DNA of 64,000 nt, from positions 70,095,999-70,159,998 of the forward strand of contig NC_086382.1 in assembly GCF_036588685.1 (NCBI RefSeq). Direction: 5' to 3'. The position numbers were made by a program, and so were the translations under genes. Positions 34,670-47,341 of this stretch are shown here, piece by piece. How positions within the stretch are numbered: position 1 is the first letter of the stretch; each line of letters starts with the position of its first letter. The notes beneath the pieces were generated by a model, which saw only the letters and a program-made list of their open reading frames with translations, was not told the origin of the DNA and ran no database searches. This DNA is from Mytilus trossulus. Its lineage: Eukaryota > Mollusca > Bivalvia > Mytilida > Mytilidae.

Positions 34670-37650
34670 GCATATGAGAAAATATGACGGAGGAACGACG
34701 AGCAAAAGTGCTGCAGTTGTTGATTTTTTCATAGGGTCGCTAGATGTTATAAACATTATCTCAAATTCGAAAGTTTTAGTTTTAGTTGTTTATACTCCGA
34801 TATCCACAGCCCTATAGATATAAATGTCGACATAAATAAATGTACATGTGAATATGGATCTGTGCCGATTAATTCAATGAGCGGAGAGAAAATAAAGAAA
34901 TGGGATAAAAACAAGAAAGAAGATTTTATTATAAATTTAGACAGAGAAATGATTTCTGAATTAGAAAATTATCTTGAAAAAACCAAATCTTTTCCTGCTG
35001 ATTCAAACATTTTTAACAAAGCTGTAGAAAATATTACGAACATATTTGTTACTTCTGCAAAGAAAACATTCGGAACCTTAAAAAACAAGTCAAAGAACGA
35101 AAATACCCCTCAGAGTACAAGATCACAAAATGAAAAACCACGGTGTGAGAAAATACAGAAGAAACTATAAGTTAAACAAATCCATTGTAAACCAGGAATA
35201 TAAAAAACGCAGTGAAAGACAATACAAAAATAGCATGAACAGAAATATAAAAAAGTATAGAAAAATGTGCGAAATGATATATAAAAAATATGAAAACCAC
35301 GGATTCAAAAGAGTACTGGAAAATTCTAAATGGAGGCTTTAGGAAGAAACAACCTAATATTTCAATCGAAAAACTTTATGATTTCTTCAAAAATTTAAAT
35401 CAAGGAAATATAGAAGAAGAACAAGAGTTAAACTACGAAGAGATTGAAAGAAATATTGAAAATAATTTATTAAATGAAATGATTACGTCCGATGAAATAA
35501 TAAGAAATATAAAAAAAACTTGAAAAATAACGGTGATGATCTGATTATAAACGAATTCTTCAAAGCTACGTGTGCTTCAACAGAAATCATTAATATCTTT
35601 GTAAAGTTATTCAATCTTATATTTGATACAGGAATCATACCAGACAGTTGGTTATCTGGAAATATGTACTCTTTATTTAAAAATAAAGGAAATCAACAAG
35701 ATCCGCATAATTATAGACCTATCAATATTCTTAGCTGTTGTGGAAAACTGTTTACGTCCATTCTTAATGAACGATTAACGAAATATTTCGAAAACTTTTC
35801 AATAATACATAACAATCAAAGTGGCTTTAGGAAAAAATATTCAACAACAGATAACATATTTATATTACAAAATCTTTTCGAACTAGCTAGATCGCAAAAG
35901 AAAAAGTTATTCTGTGTTTTTATTGATTTTGCTAAGGCGTTCGACACAGTTTGGAGAAACTGCCTATGGTTTAAAGTGGCATTGAATCACATTGATGGAA
36001 ACTGCACACAGTAATACATATTATGTACAACAATATAAAATCACGAGTTATATACAATAATCAAAAATCTTATTTTTTCCTATGCAACACTGGAGTTAGA
36101 CAAGGGGAAAATCTTTCCCCTCTATTATTCTTCTTATATATCAATCACCTCACTGATTTTTTGCTAAAACATAATGTGAAAGGTTTGTCATCAATATCGA
36201 ACTCCCTTGAAATTAACCTCAATATCTATTGAAAGCTGTTCATTTTATTATATGCCGATGTAATGTTCTTATGTCAGAAACAAAGGAAGACCTTCAAATG
36301 CAATTAAATTGCTTCAGTGAGTAATGTGATACTTGGAAACTTAAAGTAAATACATCTAAGACTAAAGTTTTAATTTTCTCTAAAGGACGACAGCCTAATA
36401 ACATTAAATTCATTTATGAAGAAAATGAAATTGAAATAGTGAAAGAATTTAACTACCTTGGACTATTGTTAACCAGATCTGAATCCTTCAATAAAGCAAA
36501 GAAAAGACTATCAGAAAAAGCAACAAAAGCTATGTACAACGTTATTAAAAAAGGGAGGCAGTGTAATTTATCAATTGAATGTCAATTAGAGTTATTTGAC
36601 AAACTGGTGAAACTAATTCTCTTATACGGATGTGAAGTATAGGGATTTGGAAAAAAATACATTATTGAACAAGTTCACCTCAAATTTTTAAAGCATTTAC
36701 TACACCTCAAGAGATCTACCCCAAGCATGATTGTGTACGATGAAACTGGACGATACCCATTGGAAATAAGCATTAAATGTCGAATGATATCATATTGGTG
36801 CAGGCTGCTTAACGATGAAAATAGGTTATCATCAATCTTATATAAATTTGTATATTTCAGATATCACACAAACAATGATGATATTATATGGATGAAGAAC
36901 ATTAAAAATATATTGGACAATGCCGGATTTTCAAACTTATTTTATGTGCAAAATACAGACCTCACCAAATGGTTACAAAAAATATCAAACTTATATTAAT
37001 TGACCAGTTTAAACAAATTTGGAATTCAGCTGTTCAGAACACATCAAAATGCATTACTTATAGGCTCTTTAAGGAAAATTTTGAATTTGAGAATTATTTC
37101 AACATCATAAATGACCGAGATATATATACACTTGTAAATTCCGGACATCGAATCATTCACTGCGAAAAGAAAAGGGGAGATGGCATAACATTGACAAAAG
37201 TGATAGAAAATGTCCAATATGTACGAAAAGAGATATCACTATATTTTTGTTTGCCCGGCTTTACAAGATGAAAGAAGAAGATTTATTTCAAATAAACTAG
37301 TACTCAGACACAACATTATCAAATTTAACACACTGTTTAATTCAAAACAACCAAAGACACTAAGAAACCTCTGCAATGTTATACAATGTATTAATACTAA
37401 GCTTACTCCTTCTTAACAACCATAATTTATTTATCATACTTATACACAAAAAGTATTTCTTTATACAATTTTAACTTTCACATTTGACTGTATAAGTATA
37501 TATATATTCTTTTATATGTTATCTCATCCGAAATTTTATGCATTTTTATAGCATTTTTATTTTGTTATTATGTATATTATTTTTTTAACTTCTCTGTAAC
37601 CTTTGTACTTGCATGGTTTGATGAGAATAAACTATCTATCTGTATGTGCC
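34670..37650 (+). pseudogene. Second non-LTR retrotransposon (LINE), 5'-truncated and frameshifted
   Basis: It starts within an endonuclease C-terminus (about 34680-34860, SKSAAVVDFFIGSLDV). The linker region follows (34862-35523), then RT: LFKNKGNQQDPHNYRPINIL, NNQSGFRKKYSTTDNIF, VFIDFAKAFDTVW (catalytic Asp) and TGVRQGENLSPLLF, then YAD at 36251-36259, immediately followed by a frameshift. The thumb (FNYLGLLLTRSE) and a C-terminal zinc-knuckle-like region (KCPICTKRD, 37230) are also present. An extra A in an A-run at about 35512-35520 breaks the frame before RT. The 3' end at about 37640 is AATAAACTATCTATCTG, a microsatellite-like tail typical of some LINE clades. The clade is not decided. 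Confidence 0.8.
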
Positions 37651-37895
37651 TTAGTCAGGAGCATTTGATTCATTAATCGTCGTTTGTTTATGTTGAACAT
37701 ATTTATCTCTTTATTATTGTTTTATACTGACATCAGGTCGCAAGGTTTCTCGTTTGAAATGTTTTAAAGTCACTTCGGGTTCCTGTTACGGCTGACTTTG
37801 AGTTTGAGTTGTTAACTTATATTCCTTTAAAACGTAACGCGCGTCTGGAGAAACAAAACTATAAACTTGTTGTCTTTGGTTAGTTTTTACTGTGT

Positions 37896-38100
37896 GAACG
37901 AATCACATCGATTAACTTAAGGGCGAAGAGATGAGTATGCGAGTTTGCACCATGTATCTATCTTTCATACATATATAATACCATATGGTCGCTAACAATC
38001 GATTCTCTACAAATAAAGAATAATTTCACATAAGTAAAAATACATAAATTATAATAAGAAACATGTTTAAGTGTTCACATTAAACTAAACAAACAAAAAT
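37896..38100 (-). repeat. LTR-like direct copy of the BEL/Pao leader repeat
   Basis: About 205 bp nearly identical to 44784-44990 and in the same orientation, starting GAACGAATCACATCG. After that the two diverge. It may be the outer end of the 3' LTR or a solo LTR from another copy. Confidence 0.5.
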
Positions 38101-39529
38101 GTGCAAAACTTTTCATCTAGTCATAAAATATAACATGCCTCCTAATCTATTACATCTGAACGGCATTTATTCGGACAATAATCTCATTTTTTGCATTAAA
38201 ACAAAAACAAATATTTAGTATATTAACCTCAAAGGTCTCCCGTCACAAAAAAAATTCTCCAACGTTTTACGTTAGAAATTTCGGTGTTGGTTATAGAAAA
38301 ACCCGAAAATAATGTGTTTTGCATTTTAGATCGGAAAAATGAAGCCAGCATGATAAATTCCAAACAAAAAAGAAAATATTCTATGCTTTAAATAATATTT
38401 TTATCGATTAGTATCGAATATCGATGCGTTGAAATGTTGTCTACCAAAAAGTCACAATGAAATCGTTTTAATTTTTTCATAGAATCATTAAGGACAAGTT
38501 GTTACTAATCTTCAAAAAAGAGTAAAAACAACATAAGTGTTTCAAAAAACATCACTATAAAGTCAAATTCCTTTGCAAAAGGGAAATGTTGATGTATATA
38601 AAGTAAAGAGAAATCTAAAACTAATCAAAATGAAGAGGTCGCATGGTGGTCTACCAATATGTCACACCATCGCTAATTTGACGTTTTTGACGTTCACTTG
38701 GTAATGCGACGTATGTTTGCGTTAATGTCTTTTTGTAAAGTATTTATTTTGATAAGAGAATATAATAAAACATATGAATTTATCATTTATATTTGATTTC
38801 ACCTCGTTGAAATGCTTTTCTCTTTTAGATATACCATAATATTTCTATAAAATCTGATTTGAGTACATTTCAATGAGACAGCAACTCAACTACAAATACT
38901 TAACATATTTACACAAATCTTCCAGAGACCAAAGAGGAAATTTAAATATTACTTGAATAATATTCGTATCAATTAGAATATTGATCGTTTTAGGAATTAA
39001 CGCAAACTTCGGCACAACATCAATGAATCAAATTCGGAGATTTTTTTTATATATCTGCAACAGTTGACATTTAAATTAAAAAAAAATATCATTATAAATG
39101 ATACATTCATTCCATACGTTGCCATATATTTTATTTTTACGTTGCATGTATATTTATCGTCTTTATACGGGTACATACCCAGTAAACATCGGGAAAGTCT
39201 TGTTGCTCATTATTTTGTTTTTAAATCAAACAGCAATATTTTACGAGTTGAACGAATGAACAAATTATGTGAGACAACACCAAACTGTGCCCCAACTTGC
39301 CTGATAATAGTCTCATTATCGATCTAAGTAACTACAAAGGAGACTTACATTATTTCAAAGTCGACTAAATTTATTTGACAAGAAAATATCCGACTTGAGA
39401 CACATTGAATTTAATTGAAGAAGAAAATTATACTAGTTTTGAATGTGCGAGTGTATGTGTTGTACTGTTGCATTTTCAGGTAAGGGGAGGGTTTGGCGCT
39501 AGCAAACATGTTCAACTTCGCCACATTAT

Positions 39530-39800
39530 GTATGTGCATGTCACAAGTAAGGAGCCTGTAAATTCAGTGGCTGTTGTTAGTTGCTGTATATCATTTTTTT
39601 TCCGTTTATAGTTACCTATTTGAATCAGGCCGTTACTTTTCTCGTTTGAATTGTTTTACTTTATTTTATTTCGGGACCTTTTATAGCTTACTGTGCGGTA
39701 TTAATTTTGCTCATTGTTGAGAGCCGTACTGTGATCTTTAATAGTTACATTCTTTGATAGAGAATTGTCTCATCGGCAATCATACCGTGTCAAGTTAAAA
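39530..39800 (-). repeat. Repeat family M2 copy, reversed
   Basis: AAGTAAGGAGCCTGTAAATT, TTGCTCATTGTTGAGAGCCG and ATTGTCTCATCGGCAATCAT are reversed M2 blocks. An M1 copy follows directly at 39818. Confidence 0.5.
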
Positions 39801-39817
39801 ATGCTTATCTATAAAAA

Positions 39818-39985
39818 GTGAAATCACAAAAATACTGAACTCCGGGGAAAATTCAAAACGAAAAATTAAATGGCAAAATCAAAAGAATGGATAACAAGTG
39901 TCATATTCCTGATTTGGTACAGACATTTTCTTATGTAGAAAATTGTGTGTGAAATCTTATTTTATAGCTAGCTAAACCTGTAATT
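39818..39985 (+). repeat. SINE-like repeat, family M1
   Basis: AAATCACAAAAATACTGAAC through TTATAGCTAGCTAAACCTG, with a short internal deletion relative to the 49917 copy. Confidence 0.55.
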
Positions 39986-40552
39986 GTTCCTATAATTAAT
40001 GTTTATTAGTTTTGAAAACAAGGGATGTTTTCGTAATTTTCACATTCATTTACTATTTAAGGAAACAAAAACAAAAATAATGTTTCGTGTTGATCTATTT
40101 CATGTTTTGTAAAGCTTATAATTTCAAGCAAATCGAGAGAAAAACAACACGATAAAATCACATAACGCTAAATTTGTTCTTTCATAACCAATAAAATTGT
40201 AATAAAAAGAACAGAAAAAATCCTTAAAAGTATATTATTCGTAAAAGTTTCAGTTCAAAACTTCATACTACTCTTCCATTTAGCCTTTTCAAAACTTTAC
40301 AGAACTATATAAAAAATTAACTCTGAATGTGATAACGTAAACTTTGGTGTGACGTACATTTTATCAATCATTATAGCTACATGATATTTCCACAATGCAA
40401 GAAGAACGTTCCTACTGCCTTTAAGATATACCCATCCTCTCCAATGCTCATATACATATATTTATAGGTTTGATAGTCCTGACTTTCTCAATATACGAGT
40501 AAATCGGTCAGCCATTAACAAAATCATAAGAATTTTATGCAATAAAATTGAA

Positions 40553-40660
40553 AATGGAAATGGGGAATGTGTCAAAGAGACAACAACCCGACCAGAGAAA
40601 AAACAACAGCAGAAGGTCACCAACAGGTCTTCAATGTAGCGAGAAATTCAAAACTACATT
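40553..40660 (+). repeat. Repeat family M3 copy
   Basis: GGGGAATGTGTCAAAGAGAC and CAACAGGTCTTCAATGTAGC blocks; the open frame across it is not a gene. Confidence 0.5.
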
Positions 40661-41347
40661 TTTCGGCATTTAACAACCATGTGTTGAAAGACGCAGAATA
40701 TTTTTTTGTTTATTTGGTCATAATTTTACTTTTGTTATTTTTCAATAGAACTTAGTTGGAATAGAAAGCAAATTTTAGGATGAAAATCAATTTTGTGTGT
40801 ACATGTATCATCAGAAATTGATAATTTACGCTTCACAAAAAATACGGTATATTACCCCCCAAAAAAAACTATGAGAGTTCTACTTCTATTGGTACCAATT
40901 TTGATTAAATCCCCCAACTTGAAATAGTCCCTGAATAATTGTTATGAAAAAACGTAGTATTACATGAAATATATAACAGAAAATCGTAGGCGACAAATCC
41001 TTATGTCATGTATTTACTGAATATCCAACATCTTGTTTCGTTTAAAGAACTCACTACGTATACCTAAAAATTTCTTTTGTCCTGTACAGAGAACATGGTG
41101 TAAAAACCCTTTATCTCCTTTTATACACAAAACACATGTAAACCATTATCTCCTTTTATACACAAAAACAATGTGTTTAAAGACTTTACTGGAAGGCAAT
41201 AAAATATCACGTCAATAAAGTACACGACTTTGACGTTAGCATACGACGTTAACAAAAGTGACACCAATAGCATGCGTAACGTCAATATAATTTCTTAATA
41301 CAGTTTTAAAAATATAATACAAATTTGTCACCAATAAAAAAAAAGTT

Positions 41348-44300
41348 CTATTTAGAACACTCAAGTAAGCATTGTTTATTTATAGGTCTCAAAATCTGTG
41401 ACTGACTAGTTCTGACCACACAGCTACGGATATGACCATCATGGCTACTTTTTACCTCGACTATTCTACCTAAAGGCCATTGTCCTCTCTGTATACGTTC
41501 ATAAAATAAATTTTAGGTTTCTGATCTGAATTCCCTTTAGGACACCATAAAAACCGCAACGCATCACAGTCGTCTTCTCCAACACGTGACTGATGAAACA
41601 TGGCTTCAATATCGACAGCTAGAACTACTTTGTCTTGTCTGAACCTGATAATTACAACTACTAAACTATTCATTAAATCGGGCCCCTGTAGGAGTTGGCT
41701 GTTAAGTGAAATTCCTTGATACTTTGATGCGCAGTCAAATACTACACGAACTTTTCCAGGTGTATTTTTATTTGTTATTGGGTGATTAGGTAAATACCAA
41801 ACACGTTTTGATTTAGACTCAATATTAGTCATCTCCTTGGCATATCCCTTTTCTATGTAATCATTGACAGTTGTCGTATACATTTAATGTAACGTCTCAT
41901 TGCCTGACAATTTGCGTTTAAATTGTTGTAAGCAGGTGTGCAAGAACCATGTTATTTGGTAACGTGGGCTCTCTATCGCGCCAGGGTAGTCCGAGCTTGT
42001 AATGGTCATCTTCCTGCGTTATAGATGATTCCATCATTTTCATAGCCTCTTTATCCTCTATAGACATGCCATTCTTGTCATCTCGTGCTCTATCGTCAAA
42101 ATCAGAGGTCCACATCCGTTCTAATTGTCGCTGCAACAAAACATCTCTTGCCTCCTCAAAATGTACATTTATAACATTTGACGCATGCATATCTTCAATA
42201 GGACAACGAATAGCCCATCCGAGGCGTGAGCGAATTGCATATGGTTGGTTTTCGTTACCAAACCTTACTTCTAGCGGAATGTAAAAATTAAAATCACAAA
42301 AATACTGAACTCAGAGGAAAATCAATTTGGAAAGTCCATAATCACATGGCAAAATAAAAAAACAAAACGCATCAAAAACGAATGGACAAGAACTGTCATA
42401 TTCCTGACTTGGTACAGGCATTTTCAAATGTAGAAAATGGTGGATTAAACCTGGTTCTATAGCGCTAACCCTCTCACTTAGGTGAATCTGTACCAATTAA
42501 CAACATGACCTCGGTTAAATCAGTAGAGAGTATCTGTATATCGGCTAAATACGGCAATTTTCTTATATCTACATTTTCTGCGGCAGATCGAGCTGAAATT
42601 GGAAGCTTCTTTACTGACCAGACCTTTTTAAAGAAACGTTATCAATTTCGTCAATAGCTTTTACTTGTAAGTCAACGTCTTGACCGTGAATTGTACTACC
42701 AGAAGAGCTAACAGAAGACATCTCGAAAGTGACCGGCTTGCTAGCTATATTAAATTTCTGAAGTAATCGTTCATCACATAAAGTTTTATCTGCTCCGTCA
42801 TCTTGCAAGGCAAATGTTTTGCAAGAGTTACCGTTCCGACCCTTAACGAGAACAGGAATAATCCCTAAACAGTTCTTAATCATAGAACCTTTAGTAGCTG
42901 CGCAATTAACTGAAGGCTCGGTAGCTGCATGATGAAAACCAGGCTTAGACCAGCTATGCAATAAAATATTATGCTTAACATAACAGTCAGATACAGTGCA
43001 TGTTTTTGGTTTTCTACAATTGTTAGCAAAATGCTTCCCTTTTAAACAATTATAACACAATTTTAACATGCGTACTACTTTATACCTATCATCTCAACTC
43101 ATTGACTTGAATTTGCTACAAGATGTCAAATCTACACATGTACCTATACTACAGTTACATTTGTGCTCATACTTAGCAGTGTTATTTAATCTTTGAGTAC
43201 TTAACATAGTAACCTTACTCTTAACTGTATCATTATTATGATGTTTACTTGTAAAAACACTATCATCAGTCTTGTTCTGATTGTTTTCTCTACAAAGATC
43301 GTAACCATACATAGAACTAGAAATGCGTGATTTTTCGTCTACAAATTTAGCTAAATCAGAAAACCGGGATTCTCTACCAGACTCGCTAATTAAATGAGCA
43401 ATATCGACCCATCTTGTTCTCATATGCATTAGAAGGCGTTTAACATTACACCTTAAATTTTCAGAATTATCAATATTCGAATTATAAAGCCTAACTGAGA
43501 CAATGTGATTTCACATTTTTGCATTTCTAATGCCAATTTAGATAAACCTTCAATATCTTACGCTTTAATCTGAGCGCCGTACACTAATTTTTCGATTAAT
43601 GATCTAGCAATTACATGTGGCCTACCGTATCGGGAGTACAATATTGCTCTAGCACGTTTGTAACCTTCATCAGAATCTAATAATACACACTATCTTCTAT
43701 ACAACACTTTGCATCACAACTCAGTTTCAAACTATTATCACGTATTCTACCTTCAATGTTTGTCTCAAAGTTCCTTATAAACTTACTATAGTCTAACGGA
43801 GTTCCATTAAAAGTTAATAATTCTGGTTTTGGCAAATTAAACCCTTCGTGAAGTGTAGATGCTAGGCATTGAAAAGCCGAATCTATGCTAAAAACACTTA
43901 TATCCAAAAATCCAGACTGAGCACTGATTCCCTGTGTACTGTTATTAATGTTCATCTTTGGTTTATCAGTTGCTGCAGTTTGTCCGGAAATAGAGTTCAT
44001 ATTACAATGTAATACATTCCTTTTCACTCTCATGAATAGAGCTCTGTAATGTTTGCGAGACTGTTTGCGAAATATTCCGAATGTTCATGATTGCACTGTT
44101 ATTATCTGTGTCTTCTTCTACTGCTTCTTGCCACACCGATTCTTCGATATTGGCCTCTTCCAGCTCGGATCGTTGATTAAATACCTGTTGTCTGAATTTG
44201 ATTTCTATTTGTGCACGCTCTAGTTCATGCTATTCACGTTCTACTTCATGATATTTTCCTGAGTTTAAGTTCTGCAATGAGCCGCTTAGCTTTGGCACTG

Positions 44301-44702
44301 CGTAATCTAGTTTGTGATGAAACCGAAGATCGTGAACTCAAACGGCTATCAATTGAAACTGTATCACTTTCTTCGGGTATTTTCTCTTCATGCGATTTTT
44401 CACTGGCGATATACTGGGAAAATCTCCCCCTGAATTCTTCAAAGTTCTCATGACAACGTTTATAGTTCACTTCCAAATTCGCTATAACTTCTGATTGTGT
44501 CTGATAAGTGTGGTAACTTAAATTGTTCAAACCTTTCACATAACTTTGAATATAACTGTTTTACATGTTCCACGTTCTCATATGAAATTAAATTCTTCTC
44601 CAATTCTTTGTACAATTTAGTAAGCTCTGCTAAATTCGTACTACGAGTCCGTTTTACATCACCGAAGTCCAAAAAGTCTTCATTCCGTCTATCGGTAGCC
44701 AT
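41348..44702 (-). pseudogene. BEL/Pao retrotransposon gag-pol, internally deleted
   Basis: Minus-strand pieces. Gag starts at the ATG at 44702 and runs on in shifted frames with FNLPKPELLTFNGTPLDYSKF (44033-43677) and WVDIAHLISESGRESRFSDL (43429-43094). A zinc knuckle CYNCLKGKHFANNC lies near 43060. Protease ALQDDGADKTLCDERL follows near 42820, then LPWRDREPTLPNNMVLAH (42190-41918). RT has VRVVFDCASKYQGISLNSQL and VLAVDIEAMFHQ (41883-41510). At about 41505 the RT fingers join directly to the integrase C-terminus (QWPLGRIVEVKSSHDGHIRS, 41500-41348). The RT palm with YxDD, the RNase H and the integrase core are missing. A SINE-like repeat is inserted at 42283-42482. It cannot encode its own mobilisation. 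Confidence 0.82.
42283..42482 (+). repeat. SINE-like repeat (family M1) inside the BEL/Pao element
   Basis: Starts AAATTAAAATCACAAAAATA and ends near CTCTCACTTA. It interrupts the BEL pol between an LLIGTDS-like protease tail and a LEVRFGNENQPYAI stretch, so it is younger than the BEL copy. Confidence 0.7.
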
Positions 44703-44783
44703 TTTTCACCAAAATAGTCAAACATTGGCACAATTTTAGAATTTCCTCCAGAACTTGATAATTGTCTCCAGAGTTGAGGATTG

Positions 44784-45000
44784 AACGAATCACATCGGTT
44801 AACGTAAGGGCGAGGGATGAGTATGCGAGTTTGCACCATGTTCCTATCTTTTATTGATATATAATATCATATGGTCGCTAACAATCGATTATCTACAAAT
44901 AAAGAATAATTTCACATAAGGAAAACTACATAAATTATAATAAGATACATGTTTAAGTGTTCACATTAAACTTAACAAACAATAAAAACCATTTTATTCA
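44784..45000 (-). repeat. Probable 5' LTR (inner part) of the BEL/Pao element
   Basis: Immediately upstream of gag on the minus strand, with a second copy at 37896-38100. The inner edge is sharp: the two copies differ completely below 44784. The outer edge could not be fixed; 45000-45390 shows no clear repeat. Confidence 0.5.
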
Positions 45001-45394
45001 TGTATCATAAGTTCTCTCATACGTTAAATTACGTTTAAAATAATAATAAAAAAGTAACGCATATTTCTAATAAATAATATACAATGTTTTATCTCTTAAA
45101 ATAAGTTTTGATAGTATACATAAAAAGTTTCTTACCAACTATAATCTGTCTAATAAAAGACAATGTACATCCGTATGTAATCAAATAAAGTCTAGACGAC
45201 GAAGAGCGCAACGTTACATTAGCGCTTTCATAAATAAATTGTAAAAACTGTGTTTCGTATTCTTACAAGAATAAATGAATACGTTAGTTAAACAATTAAT
45301 AAATAATTAACTTATATTTAAAGTTTGAATATTTCAAATCTTACACTGTGTTCTGTAGATTTCAGATATTTGTATGCCCTACCGACGATAGAAG

Positions 45395-46290
45395 AGGGGC
45401 TTTATGCTCTCTGGTCTGTGTGTCCGTTCGTCCGTCCGTCTGTTCGTCCGTTGGTTTGTCCGTCCCTCTGTGCCGATTCAGGTTAAAGTTTTTGGCCAAG
45501 GTAGTTTTTAATGTAGTTTAAGTCCAAAACTTATTATACATATTCCCTATGATATGATCTTTCTAATTTTAATGCCAAATTATAGTTTTCTTGAACAATG
45601 AAAATGATAGTGCGAGTTGGGCATCCGTGTTCTATGGACACATTCTTGTTTGTAAATATATAATTAGTGGTACAATAGCAATATATTGATTTTACGGGCC
45701 AATACCCTAAAATAGCTAAAACACTGGTTTTGGCGATAGATGAATTCATGATATGTAATCATAAAGTTGACAACATGACATAATATCTATGATTTTGAAA
45801 AATGAATTTGTGTAACCAAAGTAGATTGGAAAATTTCTTCCAAAATCAAAAACTATTTTCATTTTCTTTTTCATGATTAATTTTTCCACAGTGCATTTCA
45901 TCCTTAAATACTACACAGCTTTGAGTGTTTTTTGGATATGAATATATTCTCTCAATTGTTTATCCATTTAATACATTTATTTTAACAAGTTTTATGTCAA
46001 GGTATATTCAAAATGCTGCAATGACAGAGAATTCAGGTAGTTGTTTTGGTTTATAATAATTTCATGGTATTATTATCGCTGAATAAATGTGTATACAGGT
46101 TGTATTTAAACTTTTGCATGTTGAATTACAAAAAAAACAGGGGAAAAAAAATCTGCACTATTGAGACCGATTTTTTTTCAGATTCAATAAGGCCTGACAT
46201 AATACTTGTTACAACGCACATAGGCTTTGTTGTGGTTCTCTAAATCCTTTTTGGTTTAGAACCTTTCAATAAAGTTATTATTCTTGTTGT
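45395..46290. repeat. Repeat with CCGT/GTCC microsatellite and AATAAAG tail
   Basis: Begins ACCGACGATAGAAGAGGGGC, followed by a short CGTCCGTCCGT-type tract (45422-45470), and ends AATAAAGTTATTATTCTTG at about 46270. The tail is retroelement-like but no coding frame was recognised. Confidence 0.35.
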
Positions 46291-46824
46291 TTTTTTTAAA
46301 CGTGAACTACCTTAGGCATGTTACATTAAATACGACAAAATATATTGTTTTGTAATGCTTACAGGTTAAATGTCTTCTGGTATGCCACTCAGATTAAAAC
46401 TGAGTAAAAATGTCTCAATCGATTATATTAGAGATCAGACGACTTTCCGACTATATAAATATTTCAAATTTTACAATACCTAAGACCAATAAATAGCTAG
46501 CTGACTTGTAATAACTACATATGGTGAATCGATTTATGAAAATGTCGATTTCAGTCGTTCTTCCTAACTTTGTTATAGCACTTTTTGCGTAAAGAGCACA
46601 ATGTATAATGAAATCAGAGCTTATTGCAGAACTTTGAAAGTAACTGTATGATCAAATCAAAATAAAGATAAAAAGACATAGTGTAAAAACAATCGTCGTT
46701 TGATTACTTGATTCTTTTAATAATAGTAGGATAACTAGTTCAATAATGCGTTGACTGTAAAAGAAATAGTGCGTTTTTATCTTATAAGAATCAACTAGAA
46801 AATATCATACATATGTAATTAAAT

Positions 46825-47065
46825 GTCTCGGCTGAAATGAAACCAGACAAACAGACAAATAATAGTTCAGAAGACACAACATAGAAAACTAAAGACAAAG
46901 CAACACGAACTTCACAAAAAGATGGAGAAAGTCCCAGGTGCTCCGGAATGAAAAGCAGATTCTGCTCCACATTTTGCACCCGTCGTTTTGCTTATGTTAT
47001 TAGAAATCCGGTAAATAGTATTATCGGTAGTTTACATTCGTAAAAAAAAGATATAAGGCAACTGT
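46825..47065 (+). repeat. Repeat family M4 copy
   Basis: CCAGACAAACAGACAAATAA, GGTGCTCCGGAATGAAAAGC and CCCGTCGTTTTGCTTATGTT blocks shared with 27325-27620. Confidence 0.5.
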
Positions 47066-47341
47066 TATGAATTGCCTACGTAAAAGTACATCTTACTATC
47101 TATCATCCTATTTTTTAAGTTGTGATTTCAAACTGATGATGTATATGTATACATTGCTAAAGGCACGGTTCTTAGAGTGGTCATTATTATCTTGGTAATT
47201 AAATACTAATAGTATCTCAACGTGATTGACCTGGTTAGCCAATATTTAAAAATTACTTGCTCTTAACTTCTATACCTAATATATATTTAATATTTACAGT
47301 AACAAGGACAAAAACACATTTGATATTCTTATACTTTTAAT

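Larger units (their letters stand above)
38105..41345. other. No gene seen
   Basis: Lies between the LTR-like copy and the integrase tail of the BEL element; holds M2 (39530), M1 (39818) and M3 (40553) copies. Could be 3' BEL sequence filled with later insertions, but I cannot prove continuity. Confidence 0.4.
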
